Of a stretch of DNA of 39,325 bases, positions 1-8,719 are shown in pieces. Positions within the stretch are counted from its first letter, which is position 1. Every line of letters begins with the position of its first letter. The notes beneath the pieces are model-generated. The model searched no databases, had not been told where the DNA came from, and worked only from the letters and a program-made list of their open reading frames with translations. Source of the stretch: Gammaproteobacteria bacterium. GTDB taxonomy: Bacteria; Pseudomonadota; Gammaproteobacteria; Xanthomonadales; SZUA-36. Both the position numbers and the translations under genes were made by a program. The stretch is taken from NCBI GenBank assembly GCA_024279945.1, contig JAJRRA010000021.1:1-39325 (forward strand), written 5' to 3'.

Positions 1-1
1 C

Positions 2-1081
2 GAAGACTGTCTGAAACAGGCATCTGAAAAGATCAACTGGGCTCAACGCACAGCGGCCGGCAGCGGCGATGGTGTCAGGAAACGCGGCATTGGTTTCGGC
101 TGCCAGGCCTTGTGGGTTAGCGGCTGCATGGGATTCCCCGATATTTATGAGCACAGTGGTGCAATCGTCAAGCTTAATCCCGATGGCACGGCCAACCTGT
201 CCAATGCGACCGTTGACATGGGCTCTGGCCAAATCACCACGCTATGTCAGATCGCAGCGGAAGAACTTGGTCTGCAGGCTGAGCAGGTTCGGATGACCTA
301 CGCTGATACCGAAACGGTGCCTTTTGATGCACCGAGTCACGCCAGCCGTGTTACCTATTCCGCCGGCAATGCGGTCAAAGCTGCCGCAGCGAACGCTAAA
401 AAGCGACTGCTCGAAGTAGCCGCTGTGATGTTCGAAGAAGACGCTGAAAACCTGGAAGCCCGGGACGGTCACGTGTACGTCAAGGGTTCTGACAGAAAAC
501 TGTCTGTTTCAGAGGTTGTCCAGCGTGCCGAGGGTCCGTTCGTCGTCATGACAGAACAGGGGCCGCAGCCAACCACGATCGGCGAAAAAGGAACCATCAT
601 CGGCGTCGCCAGTATGGCGCCACCATCAAATCCATCCCCCTCCTCGGTAGAGTTTGTCGAAGTCGAGGTCGACACGGAAACCGGCGAAGTCAAAGTACTC
701 GACGTGGTTTTTGCACATGATATAGGAAAGGTTATTCACCCGAGTTCAGCGCAAGGTCAGGTTGAAGGTGGATTTCAGCAGGGCATGGGTTATGCATTGA
801 TGGAAAACATCCTCTTCGACGCAGAGACCGGCGCCTGTCTGACGGCAGATTTTCTCGACTACAAGATACCCACTGCGGTGGAAATGCCACCCAGAATCGA
901 GAGTATTTTTATCGAATCAGATGAGCCTACCGGGCCATTCGGGGCCAAGAGCCTGTCAGAACCCTGTTGTACGGTTCCTGCTCCGGCGATTGCCAATGCA
1001 ATCTATAATGCCGTGGGTGTACGTATCAGAGAACTGCCGATTACACCGGAAAAAATTCTCGCTGCTCTCGGAAAACTCTGA
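2..1081 (+). CDS. Molybdenum hydroxylase large subunit (xanthine dehydrogenase/aldehyde oxidase/CoxL family), 3' part
   Basis: The frame is open from base 2, so this is the C-terminal ~359 residues of a gene that starts outside the window. The product is the molybdopterin-binding subunit of a xanthine dehydrogenase/CO dehydrogenase-type enzyme, which hydroxylates or oxidises its substrate at a Mo-cofactor. Family signs are the glycine-rich cofactor-binding stretches (VDMGSGQ, GGFQQGMGYALMEN) and a C-terminal GAKSLSEP segment, whose Glu lies where the family's catalytic Glu is found (usually GVGEP). The end AIANAIYNAVGVRIRELPITPEKIL is the usual terminus of these subunits. A CoxG-like gene follows after 9 bases, which fits a molybdenum hydroxylase operon. 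The substrate cannot be read from this fragment; true CO dehydrogenase is not supported because the active-site loop is outside the window. Confidence 0.9.
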   Translation, partial: EDCLKQASEKINWAQRTAAGSGDGVRKRGIGFGCQALWVSGCMGFPDIYEHSGAIVKLNPDGTANLSNATVDMGSGQITTLCQIAAEELGLQAEQVRMTYADTETVPFDAPSHASRVTYSAGNAVKAAAANAKKRLLEVAAVMFEEDAENLEARDGHVYVKGSDRKLSVSEVVQRAEGPFVVMTEQGPQPTTIGEKGTIIGVASMAPPSNPSPSSVEFVEVEVDTETGEVKVLDVVFAHDIGKVIHPSSAQGQVEGGFQQGMGYALMENILFDAETGACLTADFLDYKIPTAVEMPPRIESIFIESDEPTGPFGAKSLSEPCCTVPAPAIANAIYNAVGVRIRELPITPEKILAALGKL

Positions 1082-1090
1082 ATTTGCACA

Positions 1091-1663
1091 ATGAAAATTG
1101 AGAAGAGTTTCACCATCAATGCACCGCAGAATGAGGTGTGGGAGTTTGTCAGTTCGCCGGAAAAAGTCGGTATGTGCTTCCCTGGTTGTCAGGGTGTCAC
1201 CGCACTAGGCGAAGACAAATACAAGGCCGTTATCAAGGTTCAGATCGGCCCGATAAAAACGGTTTTCAACATCGATTTCGAAGAAACTGAAAAACGGCCA
1301 ATGGAATATTCGGCCTATACGAGTCGCGGTGAAGAAAACAACCGCGCCAGCCGTCTGAAGTCCGAAAGTACATTAAGTTTGTCACCGATCGATGAGTTCA
1401 GCACTCAGGTCGACTACGCCTCGGAATTATCGATAGTGGGTCGACTCGGAAAGTTCGGAGCCGGTATGATGAAGAAAAAAGCCGATTCGATGGGTGATGA
1501 ATTTGTGGAAATCCTGCGCACGCAAATCGAAGGTCCGCCGGATACTGGAGAAAGTACACCGGCTACCGCTGAATCATCGAGTTCCGGCGGTACGCGAAAA
1601 CTGATAGCAGCACTCGTCGCCGCAGCCATAGCTTTTGCAGTTTATTATTTGGCGAAGGGCTGA
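1091..1663 (+). CDS. coxG: CoxG-like SRPBCC-fold protein with C-terminal membrane anchor
   Basis: A 190-residue protein of the CO dehydrogenase subunit G (CoxG) family. The N-terminal ~150 residues match the SRPBCC/START-like fold of CoxG, including the opening 'FTINAPQNEVWEFVSSPEKVGMC' pattern. A low-complexity Thr/Ser linker (about residues 150-165) leads to one hydrophobic segment (about 168-187), which would anchor it to the inner membrane. CoxG is known to recruit the molybdenum enzyme to the membrane and to deliver electrons to quinones. Its position 9 bases after the large subunit supports the same role here. The start ATG at 1091 has only a weak ribosome binding site, which suggests translational coupling. 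Confidence 0.88.
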   Translation: MKIEKSFTINAPQNEVWEFVSSPEKVGMCFPGCQGVTALGEDKYKAVIKVQIGPIKTVFNIDFEETEKRPMEYSAYTSRGEENNRASRLKSESTLSLSPIDEFSTQVDYASELSIVGRLGKFGAGMMKKKADSMGDEFVEILRTQIEGPPDTGESTPATAESSSSGGTRKLIAALVAAAIAFAVYYLAKG

Positions 1664-1710
1664 CTGACCCTTCCGCCCCTGGTGGCAGCGGCGCTAACGC
1701 AGGGCTTCCA

Positions 1711-2208
1711 CTACAGTAAATCTTCGATAAACCAGGCCGAAAATGCATGCCGGCCGCCAAGCTGAGTTTTCCCGTATATCGCCGATGCCTGCTGGCGCAC
1801 GGTTTTTTCATGTGTCTCACGAACCGCGGCAATTTCCTTCAGACTGAGGCCTTTAAGCAGCAACCAGCCCACTTCTTTTTCACTAGGCGTCAAATTCCAT
1901 TCATCAAATTGTTTACCGACAACTTCACTCAATTGTTTACGCGCACTCAATATATAAGTATTGGCTTTGCCCCGCTGCTGCTCAGACTGCGCAAGCTCGG
2001 TTTTCAATTTTTGAATTTGCGCCATCTGCTGACTTTGCTCATACAGTATCCAGACGACAACTGTAATGGCCAGCACAACCACCAGTGCTTCTTTGAAAAT
2101 ATGTGAGGCAGATGAACCATCCGCAAGATCGCTCAACAAATCCAGTCCACTGGCAATACCCACAACAAGCAATATGAGCAGTAAAGCAGTTTCTTTCGAT
2201 AATCTCAT
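1711..2208 (-). CDS. Membrane-anchored LuxR/GerE-type HTH regulator
   Basis: About 165 residues from the ATG at 2208; the frame also opens further upstream (to 2250), but GGAATGGC just before 2208 is the better ribosome binding site. Two hydrophobic helices occupy the N-terminal half (ALLLILLVVGIASGLDLL and ALVVVLAITVVVWILY). A Gln/Glu/Lys-rich predicted coiled coil follows, then a C-terminal LuxR-type helix-turn-helix (LTPSEKEVGWLLLKGLSLKEIAAVRE...EKTVRQQASAIYGKTQL). This is a regulator tethered to the inner membrane with no receiver domain. It is convergent with coxG and divergent from the cytochrome b561-like gene, so one of those may be its target (inference). Confidence 0.8.
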   Translation of the reverse strand: MRLSKETALLLILLVVGIASGLDLLSDLADGSSASHIFKEALVVVLAITVVVWILYEQSQQMAQIQKLKTELAQSEQQRGKANTYILSARKQLSEVVGKQFDEWNLTPSEKEVGWLLLKGLSLKEIAAVRETHEKTVRQQASAIYGKTQLGGRHAFSAWFIEDLL

Positions 2209-2360
2209 CGCCATTCCATTTAATTTAACTATTATCCTTAATATCAACAATATATCTCATGATACATATGTCCCGTAACTGCACGAATGCACCATTTGCC
2301 CGATGTATCTGTGCACCGGACCAGCCATCATAACAACAGCAAAGACAAACAAGAGTATTG

Positions 2361-3071
2361 ATGATGAAGAATAGAGTATATGTCTGGGATCTGTTAGTGC
2401 GTTTCTTCCACTGGACACTGGTAGTCGCGTTTGTGCTGGCCTATCTGAGTGGAGAAGAAGAAAGTTTACTGCATGTCTATGCGGGATATTACATTCTGGG
2501 GCTAATCGCTATACGGCTTGTGTGGGGCTTCGTTGGGACCCCTTACGCCCGCTTCAGTCAATTTCTAACCGCTCCAGGCGCAGTCATTAAGTACCTGAAG
2601 GAACTGTTCGTACGCGATCACAGTGATGAACGGCCTGAAAACTTCGTTGGCCATAATCCTGCTGCCGGTTGGATGGTGATCGCCATATTGCTCAGTTTGC
2701 TTGCAACCAACTATACCGGCCTGAAAGTCTACGGACTTGAAGGTGATGGGCCGTTTGCGATTAATTCTGTCAGGACAAGCCAGCAGCAAACTCCAGACTC
2801 GCGCACCAAAACCTCCGAATCGGATGAGGCATACCATGATGATGAGGAATACGATGATGGTGATGAGGAAGAGGAAGAATTCTGGGAAGAAATCCATGAA
2901 TTCCTGGCAAACTTCACCGTGTTACTGATTGTTCTTCATATCAGCGGTGTACTCCTGTCCAGCAGAAAGCACCAGCAGAACCTGGCCAAGTCCATGCTGA
3001 CAGGTTACAAGAGCAATGAACTGATGCTGGGTATCCCTTTTGTCCTGATCGCAGGAATAAGCAGCGTCTAA
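2361..3071 (+). CDS. Cytochrome b561-like di-heme membrane protein
   Basis: About 236 residues from the ATG at 2361 (a TTG lies one codon upstream). The opening VYVWDLLVRFFHWTLV, the segment ESLLHVYAGYYILGLIAIRLVWGFVG and a last helix with VLLIVLHISGVLLSSRKH are typical of the cytochrome b561/Ni-Fe hydrogenase b-type cytochrome family. The His residues in these helices would ligate two b hemes. Such proteins move electrons between quinone and periplasmic or soluble partners. Odd feature: the loop before the last helix (about residues 140-178) carries a long Asp/Glu run, far more acidic than usual in the family. It could be a docking patch for a basic cytochrome or a metal-binding loop (inference). 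It stands alone, divergent from the LuxR-type regulator. Confidence 0.85.
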   Translation: MMKNRVYVWDLLVRFFHWTLVVAFVLAYLSGEEESLLHVYAGYYILGLIAIRLVWGFVGTPYARFSQFLTAPGAVIKYLKELFVRDHSDERPENFVGHNPAAGWMVIAILLSLLATNYTGLKVYGLEGDGPFAINSVRTSQQQTPDSRTKTSESDEAYHDDEEYDDGDEEEEEFWEEIHEFLANFTVLLIVLHISGVLLSSRKHQQNLAKSMLTGYKSNELMLGIPFVLIAGISSV

Positions 3072-3090
3072 TTTGCTGCAATCGCCCACT

Positions 3091-3444
3091 TCAGGTCGAG
3101 GGGCTTATGTACCACAGGCTGACCAGTGCGATTAATGAACAGACTATGAGCACGAAACTTGAAAGCCTGACCATGGCAACAGGGATCATTTTGACATCAA
3201 GATGCATCATCCCCATGTGCAGATGCTGGTAGCGCCATGCGGCCAGAAAGAATGCGATTGCACTGAAAATAATGAGGATGCCGGCAATAGTGTGAATACC
3301 CCAGAGTGGCATGCTGTTCGACATAAACCGGGCGATTCCTAGACCCGTCACGAGTGACGCGAGACCGGTGCGAATCCAGGCCGCATAGGTTCTTTCATTG
3401 GCGAGGGCTGTTCGATCCAGCGCAAGTGTGTTTGTGTCAGGCAT
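3091..3444 (-). CDS. DUF202 (YidH-like) inner-membrane protein
   Basis: A 117-residue protein from the ATG at 3444 (a GTG lies three codons earlier). The N-terminus LALDRTALANERTYAAWIRTGLASLVTGLGIARF matches the DUF202/YidH family signature 'LAxxRTxLAxERTxLAWxRT'. Three hydrophobic segments follow (residues about 25-42, 52-72 and 92-113), as usual for this family. The molecular function of DUF202 proteins is unknown. It is convergent with the cytochrome b561-like gene (19-base gap) and divergent from the leucine-rich-repeat lipoprotein. Confidence 0.85.
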   Translation of the reverse strand: MPDTNTLALDRTALANERTYAAWIRTGLASLVTGLGIARFMSNSMPLWGIHTIAGILIIFSAIAFFLAAWRYQHLHMGMMHLDVKMIPVAMVRLSSFVLIVCSLIALVSLWYISPST

Positions 3445-3572
3445 GTGTTTCACTTTTTTTCATATGCAAGGATACAGACATCACGTGGCGGACAACGAGT
3501 AGAATATACCCTTGTGTAATAACAAACCACTACTTGGCTGCAACTATGAAGCGGGTGTATTGTCAATCCGAT

Positions 3573-4526
3573 ATGAAAAGAACTCGTCTTGCTGTTTACC
3601 TCTTGCTGCCCACCATTCTATTGGGTGGCTGTCTGGAACCAGATGTTGTCTATACCGCCATTGGGGACTTGCCATTTAGTGATGCCCAGTTGCGTGACTG
3701 TGTTACCCGGGAGGCGGAAAGGTACGGCTGGACTGATGCCGGACATGTCATCCGGCTACACTGTGTCAATACAGGCGGTAAAAAAATAGTTGACCTGTCG
3801 GGCATCGAAAATTTCGTCAACCTCAAAGATCTTGATTTGGGTCACAACAGCATTTCAGATATCTCGCCACTGGCTGGCCTGAATAAACTGGAAAGGCTGG
3901 ACCTTGACAACAATCAACTCAGTAAATTACCGGATGTGCTGTCGCATATCGATCTCATACACCTGAACCTGAATCACAATTCAATTAGTGATATATCACC
4001 TCTCAGTTTGTTACAGCGCATGGAAACCCTGTCTTTGGGAAGTAACCACCTGGAGGACATCAGCCCTTTGCAGGGAATAAGTTCCCTGAGGGAACTCAAT
4101 CTGAGGGACAACAACATTGATGATCTGAGCGCACTTGCAGCACTCACGCAACTCAGAGACCTTAACCTGAGCAACAACCGGATCACCAATCTGTCCGGTA
4201 TTGAAAATTTGCCGGAACTAGAGCATTTATATCTCGCCCATAACCGGCTTGATAATATAGACAAACTTGCCGGGCTGATCAGCCTGCATGAAATCGACCT
4301 CGGCCATAACCCGATATCAAGCATCGCGGCTTTATCGGAACTGGAGAATATCGGACGTCTGACTCTGGATGACAATCAGCTGGAGGATATTGAGCCTTTA
4401 CTCGAACTGGGAGAACTCGAATTCGTCAGTCTTAAAGGGATGGATCATCTCCAGTGCGCAATCGTGGAACGCCTGGTGAAAGAACTGGGCAGTGGCGCGG
4501 TCATGGTTGACGAGAGTTGCAGTTGA
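3573..4526 (+). CDS. Leucine-rich-repeat lipoprotein (internalin-like repeats)
   Basis: 317 residues from the ATG at 3573. The start MKRTRLAVYLLLPTILLGGC is a lipoprotein signal with lipobox LGGC, so the mature protein should be lipid-anchored; an upstream ATG at 3546 would spoil the signal. After a short cap with two Cys, about nine 22-residue leucine-rich repeats run to residue ~295 (pattern LxxLxxLDLxxNxISDISPLxx), like internalin and protein phosphatase-regulator LRRs. A capping strand with a Cys pair (LQCAIVERL...VDESCS) ends it. Such proteins bind other proteins; the ligand is unknown. The TGA stop overlaps the ATG of the downstream PLP enzyme by one base, so the two may be translationally coupled although no functional link is obvious. 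Confidence 0.85.
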   Translation: MKRTRLAVYLLLPTILLGGCLEPDVVYTAIGDLPFSDAQLRDCVTREAERYGWTDAGHVIRLHCVNTGGKKIVDLSGIENFVNLKDLDLGHNSISDISPLAGLNKLERLDLDNNQLSKLPDVLSHIDLIHLNLNHNSISDISPLSLLQRMETLSLGSNHLEDISPLQGISSLRELNLRDNNIDDLSALAALTQLRDLNLSNNRITNLSGIENLPELEHLYLAHNRLDNIDKLAGLISLHEIDLGHNPISSIAALSELENIGRLTLDDNQLEDIEPLLELGELEFVSLKGMDHLQCAIVERLVKELGSGAVMVDESCS

Positions 4527-5791
4527 TGAGCCCACGTAACCCGGTAGAGACTCTGGCTGACGCTCCCCACGAATTTGGCGAGCATGGCGGCGTCAATATG
4601 TCGGTTGAGGCAAGCACTACATTCACCGTATTGCAATCGCGCACCATGCCGGAAATTTTCCGTGGTCAGAAAGGCCCCGAACACGGCGGCTGTTACCTCT
4701 ATGGCCGGCACTTCAACCCAACGGTCTACACCCTGGGCAAGCAACTGGCGGCACTGGAAGGCACCGAATCCGCCTACTGCACGGCCAGTGGCATGTCCGC
4801 TATTTCAGCCACCCTGTTGCAATTGTGTGATGCGCAGGACCATATCGTTTCCTCGAATGCAGTTTACGGCGGCACATACGCCCTGATGCACGATCTGCTG
4901 CCACCCAAGACCGGCATCGACACCGCGCTGGTCGATATCACTGATCTCGAGGCGGTGGAAGTCGCGATAACAGAGCGCACGCGCGTCATCTTTACTGAAA
5001 GCATTTCCAACCCGACACTCCGGGTTGCGGATATCCCGGGACTCAGCAACATTGCACAACAGCATGGGATAAAACTGGTGGTGGACAACACCTTCAGTCC
5101 GTTAATCCTGAGCCCACAAGAACTGGGCGCCGATATCGTCGTACACAGCATGACCAAGTACATTAACGGTGCATCGGATTTCATCGCCGGCGCGGTGTGC
5201 GCAGACCAGGAATTCATTCAGGAATTGATGGATCTGAACACCGGCATGCTGATGATCCTTGGCCCAACCATGGACCCACAAGTCGCATCCAACATCAGCC
5301 TGCGCATCCCGCACCTGCCCTTGCGCATAAAAGAACACAGCAGGCGCACGCAGATTTTTGCTGAAAGACTGCAGGCCGTGGGCCTGGCAGTGACCTACCC
5401 CGGCCTGCCTGACCACCCGGATCATGACCTGCTCAGCAAAATGCAATGCGCTGAATATGGCTACGGCGGCATCCTGACCCTGGATGTGGGTAGCAAGGCA
5501 CTTGCAAACCAATTGCTGGATCTGCTGCAGAACGAGCACCACTTCGGCTATGTGGCGGTCAGCCTGGGCTACTTCGACACGCTGATGTCCTGCTCCGGCA
5601 GCAGCACCTCCAGCGAACTGACTGACGAGGACAAGGCTGCTGCAGGGATTTCACCGGGCCTGGTCAGGATGTCGCTGGGAATCACCGGCACACTCGAACA
5701 ACGCTGGCAGCAACTGGACAGCGCATTGCGCCAAACCGGAATTGTCGGCCACAGTGACCGGGCAGACAGACAGTTACCAACAAAAATATAG
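4526..5791 (+). CDS. PLP-dependent trans-sulfuration enzyme (methionine gamma-lyase/cystathionine gamma-synthase-like)
   Basis: 421 residues from the ATG at 4526, sharing its A with the stop of the upstream gene; GAGAG at 4512 acts as ribosome binding site. It belongs to the Cys/Met metabolism PLP family (fold type I). The PLP-binding Lys is in HSMTKYINGASD (Lys211, with Ser two before it as usual). YGRHFNPTVYTLGKQLAALEG, TASGMSAIS, ESISNPTLRVADIP and VVDNTFSPL are family landmarks. Likely reactions are gamma-elimination of methionine or related thiols, giving a 2-oxo acid, ammonia and a thiol. The exact substrate is unresolved; the neighbourhood (racemase, D-cysteine desulfhydrase-like enzyme) favours catabolism over biosynthesis. 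Confidence 0.85.
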   Translation: MSPRNPVETLADAPHEFGEHGGVNMSVEASTTFTVLQSRTMPEIFRGQKGPEHGGCYLYGRHFNPTVYTLGKQLAALEGTESAYCTASGMSAISATLLQLCDAQDHIVSSNAVYGGTYALMHDLLPPKTGIDTALVDITDLEAVEVAITERTRVIFTESISNPTLRVADIPGLSNIAQQHGIKLVVDNTFSPLILSPQELGADIVVHSMTKYINGASDFIAGAVCADQEFIQELMDLNTGMLMILGPTMDPQVASNISLRIPHLPLRIKEHSRRTQIFAERLQAVGLAVTYPGLPDHPDHDLLSKMQCAEYGYGGILTLDVGSKALANQLLDLLQNEHHFGYVAVSLGYFDTLMSCSGSSTSSELTDEDKAAAGISPGLVRMSLGITGTLEQRWQQLDSALRQTGIVGHSDRADRQLPTKI

Positions 5792-5804
5792 GAGGGACTT
5801 TTGC

Positions 5805-6485
5805 ATGCCATCATTGGCCAGGGATTCCGAACCTTTTCTCCGCGCCACGGCGACCATCGATTTCGACAAGGCAACCGTTAAGGACTTCATCGCGGAAAAC
5901 AGTTCTGCAAACTCCTCTGAACAAGAGCAGGCGATATCACTCTACTACGCGGTCCGAGACCAGATTCGCTATGACCCATACACCTTCAGCGCCGATCTGA
6001 ACGACTATTCAGCCAGTCGTACGCTGCTGAGCGGGCGTGGCTGGTGCGTGACCAAAGCCATCCTGTATGCAGCCTGCTGCCGCGCCTGTGGAATCCCGGC
6101 CCGGCTTGGCTACGCCGATGTCCGGAATCACATGTCTACCGAGAATTTACGCCAACTGATGGGTACGGACATTTTTTACTGGCACGGTTATACCGAAGTG
6201 TATCTGAATGGAATCTGGGTCAAAGCGACGCCCGCGTTCAATATCGAATTGTGTGAGCGATTTCGTTTACAGGCTCTGGAATTTGATGGCCTCGAAGACT
6301 CGATCTACCACCCCTTTGATCTTGACGGCCGCAAACACATGGAATACCTGAACTACCACGGTGAGTTTGCGGACCTGCCATTTGACCGGATGATCAGCGA
6401 CTTTACCCGCTATTACCCCAACTTCACCGGACTCCCGGAACGGGGAAATTTCGAGCAGGAAGTTGCCCTGGAGACTTCGAACTGA
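5805..6485 (+). CDS. Transglutaminase-like cysteine protease-fold protein
   Basis: 226 residues from the ATG at 5805, preceded by a strong GGAGGG at 5791-5796. It is a transglutaminase-like (TGc) protein: the Cys is in GRGWCVTKAILYAACCRACGIPARLGYADV, the His in YWHGYTEVYLNGIWVKATPAFN, and an acidic or polar residue after PAF takes the usual Asp position (here Asn, a possible change in the third residue of the triad). No signal peptide, so cytoplasmic. Proteins of this type often act as peptidases or amidases. It sits 13 bases after the PLP lyase and 22 bases before the racemase, so all three are probably one transcript. Substrate unknown. Confidence 0.8.
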   Translation: MPSLARDSEPFLRATATIDFDKATVKDFIAENSSANSSEQEQAISLYYAVRDQIRYDPYTFSADLNDYSASRTLLSGRGWCVTKAILYAACCRACGIPARLGYADVRNHMSTENLRQLMGTDIFYWHGYTEVYLNGIWVKATPAFNIELCERFRLQALEFDGLEDSIYHPFDLDGRKHMEYLNYHGEFADLPFDRMISDFTRYYPNFTGLPERGNFEQEVALETSN

Positions 6486-6507
6486 TGCCAACACAGGCAA
6501 GATTCCA

Positions 6508-7233
6508 ATGAAACAACACAAAACTCCCGGTGTGCTGGGTGGAATGGGTCCGGAAGCAACCATCGATTTCATGACCTGTCTGCTTCGCCTGACTCCTGCT
6601 GATGCTGATCAGGATCACCTGCGTTTGATAATTGACCATAACCCGCAGGTACCCGACCGCCATGCGGCAATCACGGGTAAAGAGCCATCGGCTGGCCCCG
6701 TGTTAGCCGGTATGGCAGCGGGGCTTGAGCATGCCGGCGCCGATTTCCTGGTCATGACCTGCAATTCAGCCCATGCCTTCCAGGCGGACATAGAGCAGGC
6801 AATTTCAATACCCTTCCTGAGCATGATCGACATGGTGCTGCAGGATTTAAAAGATCAGCATCCTGAGGTGAAAAACGTTGGTGTGATGGCCGCAGACGGC
6901 TGTCTGGAAGCACAACTCTATCAACGGGCGCTGGCGGCACAGGGTCGCCACAGCATCATCTGGAATGATGGGGAAAGACAACAGTTCATGGAGGCCATGT
7001 ACCGCATCAAATCCGGCCTGCATGATCAGCCGGTTCGTGACAGCCTGCTTGAACTCGGCGAGCACTTGCGCCACCGTGGGGCCGAAGTTCTGATCGCAGG
7101 CTGTACCGAAATCCCGTTAATAATCGGGCCGGAAGACTTCACCATCCCCCTGTTGTCCTCCACCGCAATCCTGGTCCGGCACACCATGGATTACGCCCTG
7201 GGACAACGAAGTCTTCCACCCAGGCAGGCATGA
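6508..7233 (+). CDS. Aspartate/glutamate racemase family protein
   Basis: 241 residues from the ATG at 6508. The start VLGGMGPEATIDF, the first catalytic Cys in VMTCNSAH and the second in IAGCTEIPLII are the landmarks of the PLP-independent Asp/Glu racemase family. The two Cys residues act as acid/base pair on opposite faces of the amino acid. Length is normal. It is last in the plus-strand run begun by the PLP lyase. Because a D-cysteine desulfhydrase-type gene is convergent with it, a role in interconverting D- and L-forms of a sulfur amino acid or of cysteate is possible (inference); aspartate is the default substrate. Confidence 0.85.
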   Translation: MKQHKTPGVLGGMGPEATIDFMTCLLRLTPADADQDHLRLIIDHNPQVPDRHAAITGKEPSAGPVLAGMAAGLEHAGADFLVMTCNSAHAFQADIEQAISIPFLSMIDMVLQDLKDQHPEVKNVGVMAADGCLEAQLYQRALAAQGRHSIIWNDGERQQFMEAMYRIKSGLHDQPVRDSLLELGEHLRHRGAEVLIAGCTEIPLIIGPEDFTIPLLSSTAILVRHTMDYALGQRSLPPRQA

Positions 7234-7256
7234 TTCGGGACTGAAACTTCCCCGCG

Positions 7257-8252
7257 TCAAAGCAATTGCTGGTAATAACCGAACAGGCCCGCTGATCCAC
7301 CGGTGTGCAGGAACACCAGGTTCTCACCTTGCTTGAAGTAACCTTTCCTGATCAGGTCAAACATTCCGGCAAGCCCTTTGCCGCTGTAGACCGGGTCGGC
7401 CAGGATGCCTTCCAGGCGGGCCAGAAGCGAAACTGCCTCCTTCATCGAATCGGTGGTGATGCCGTAACCTTCCCCAACATAGTCACAGTTGGCAAGCACG
7501 TCCTCCCTGTGCACACAGCCCCCGGCGCCGATATACTCGGCAGTTTCTTCAGCTAATGCATAAACACGCTCTTCCTGGAGTTCCCTGGGTGCGTTTACCC
7601 CGATACCAAGCAGGGGTATGTCGCTGTGCATCGCTTTGAGGCCAACGATCAGCCCGGCCTGGGTTCCGGCGCTGCCGGTGGCGTGGACCAGGTGGTCAAT
7701 GACCAGGCTCTGGTCATTGGCCTGCGCCAGCAATTCGAGCACACAGTTGACATAGCCAAGCGCCCCGACCGGGTTAGAGCCGCCACCCGGGATGATATAA
7801 GGGCGTTTTCCCGCACGCCGAAGATCATCAGCCATATCACTCATGGCCTGGTTCATATCGGTGGCTTTGGGGTAGTGATGGGTGTTAGCGCCCAGCAGTC
7901 GATCCAGCAGCACGTTACCCGAATTCAAATAAGCGTCATCGGGATCCTCAACGCGATTCTCGAACAGAAGTTCGCATCCCATACCCAATTTCGCGGCGGC
8001 CGCAGCGGTCTGGCGCGCATGATTGGATTGCACCGCACCCTGCGTGAGTATGGTGTCCGCTTTTTCCTCGAGCGCCTCTGCCATCAGGAACTCGAGCTTG
8101 CGTGTCTTGTTCCCCCCGGATGCGAGCCCGGTGCAGTCGTCCCGCTTGATGTAGATATTGGGTCCGCCGAGGTGCTCCGACAGGCGCGGAAGTGCTTCCA
8201 GAGGCGTCGGAAGATGGGCAAGGCGTACTCGTGGGAAACGTGAAAAGTGCAT
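7257..8252 (-). CDS. D-cysteine desulfhydrase / L-cysteate sulfo-lyase family (ACC deaminase fold)
   Basis: 331 residues from the ATG at 8252 ([19 protein letters not shown]). It is a fold-type II PLP enzyme of the ACC deaminase/D-cysteine desulfhydrase family. The PLP Lys is in [16 protein letters not shown], followed by [18 protein letters not shown] and the phosphate-binding [11 protein letters not shown] loop; [18 protein letters not shown] and [13 protein letters not shown] end the family pattern. Members release sulfide, pyruvate and ammonia from D-cysteine (DcyD) or sulfite from L-cysteate (CuyA). From memory it resembles CuyA-like sequences at least as much as DcyD, so I leave the symbol blank. 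It is convergent with the racemase, 23 bases apart. Confidence 0.85.
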   Translation of the reverse strand: MHFSRFPRVRLAHLPTPLEALPRLSEHLGGPNIYIKRDDCTGLASGGNKTRKLEFLMAEALEEKADTILTQGAVQSNHARQTAAAAAKLGMGCELLFENRVEDPDDAYLNSGNVLLDRLLGANTHHYPKATDMNQAMSDMADDLRRAGKRPYIIPGGGSNPVGALGYVNCVLELLAQANDQSLVIDHLVHATGSAGTQAGLIVGLKAMHSDIPLLGIGVNAPRELQEERVYALAEETAEYIGAGGCVHREDVLANCDYVGEGYGITTDSMKEAVSLLARLEGILADPVYSGKGLAGMFDLIRKGYFKQGENLVFLHTGGSAGLFGYYQQLL

Positions 8253-8355
8253 GGGAACAGGTCCTTTTGTTAAACAAAATATGATCTGGGATTGTAACAA
8301 TTCATCTGCACCTTGAGGCCCTCATTCGTTGCCAAAACCGAATCTAAATCAAGCT

Positions 8356-8706
8356 CTATAATTGGAGTGCGTAGGCGAAAAATTCCCTGCAGTTCCTGAT
8401 CCTGAAAATATAGATCTTGGCCTGGGGCTCATCAAGCTGTTGCAGGCGGATCAGGAGTTCGTCACTATCGCTGATAAGCTTGCGCAGTTGTTCATGCGTC
8501 AGCGAGGTTGCAATTTCTGTCTGTATGCAAATTCTCTCAAATTCTTCTTTCCATGAGGCACGCTGGCAAGCAGGATCATCGCTGCAATTTCGAAGCTGAG
8601 AAGCCTTGCCGGGCGAGTCCACATCGGCACATATCCCAGTGGCCATCAGCAGGGAGGTCACAAAAACCAGCCCAGATAAGGTGAAGGATTTTCTGGCTTT
8701 CCTCAT
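8356..8706 (-). CDS. Small secreted protein of unknown function
   Basis: 116 residues; I do not recognise a family. A signal peptide is clear (MRKARKSFTLSGLVFVTSLLMATGICA), so the mature ~90-residue protein should be periplasmic. It has Cys in pairs (NCSDDPACQR, RICIQ, RNCREF) that could form disulfides, but no CxxCH heme site. Charged helical stretches dominate the rest. It starts 13 bases after the end of the upstream hexaheme cytochrome gene on the same strand, so it is probably the last gene of that cytochrome operon and may be an accessory or assembly partner (inference). Confidence 0.6.
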   Translation of the reverse strand: MRKARKSFTLSGLVFVTSLLMATGICADVDSPGKASQLRNCSDDPACQRASWKEEFERICIQTEIATSLTHEQLRKLISDSDELLIRLQQLDEPQAKIYIFRIRNCREFFAYALQL

Positions 8707-8719
8707 CTGGGCGCAACCC

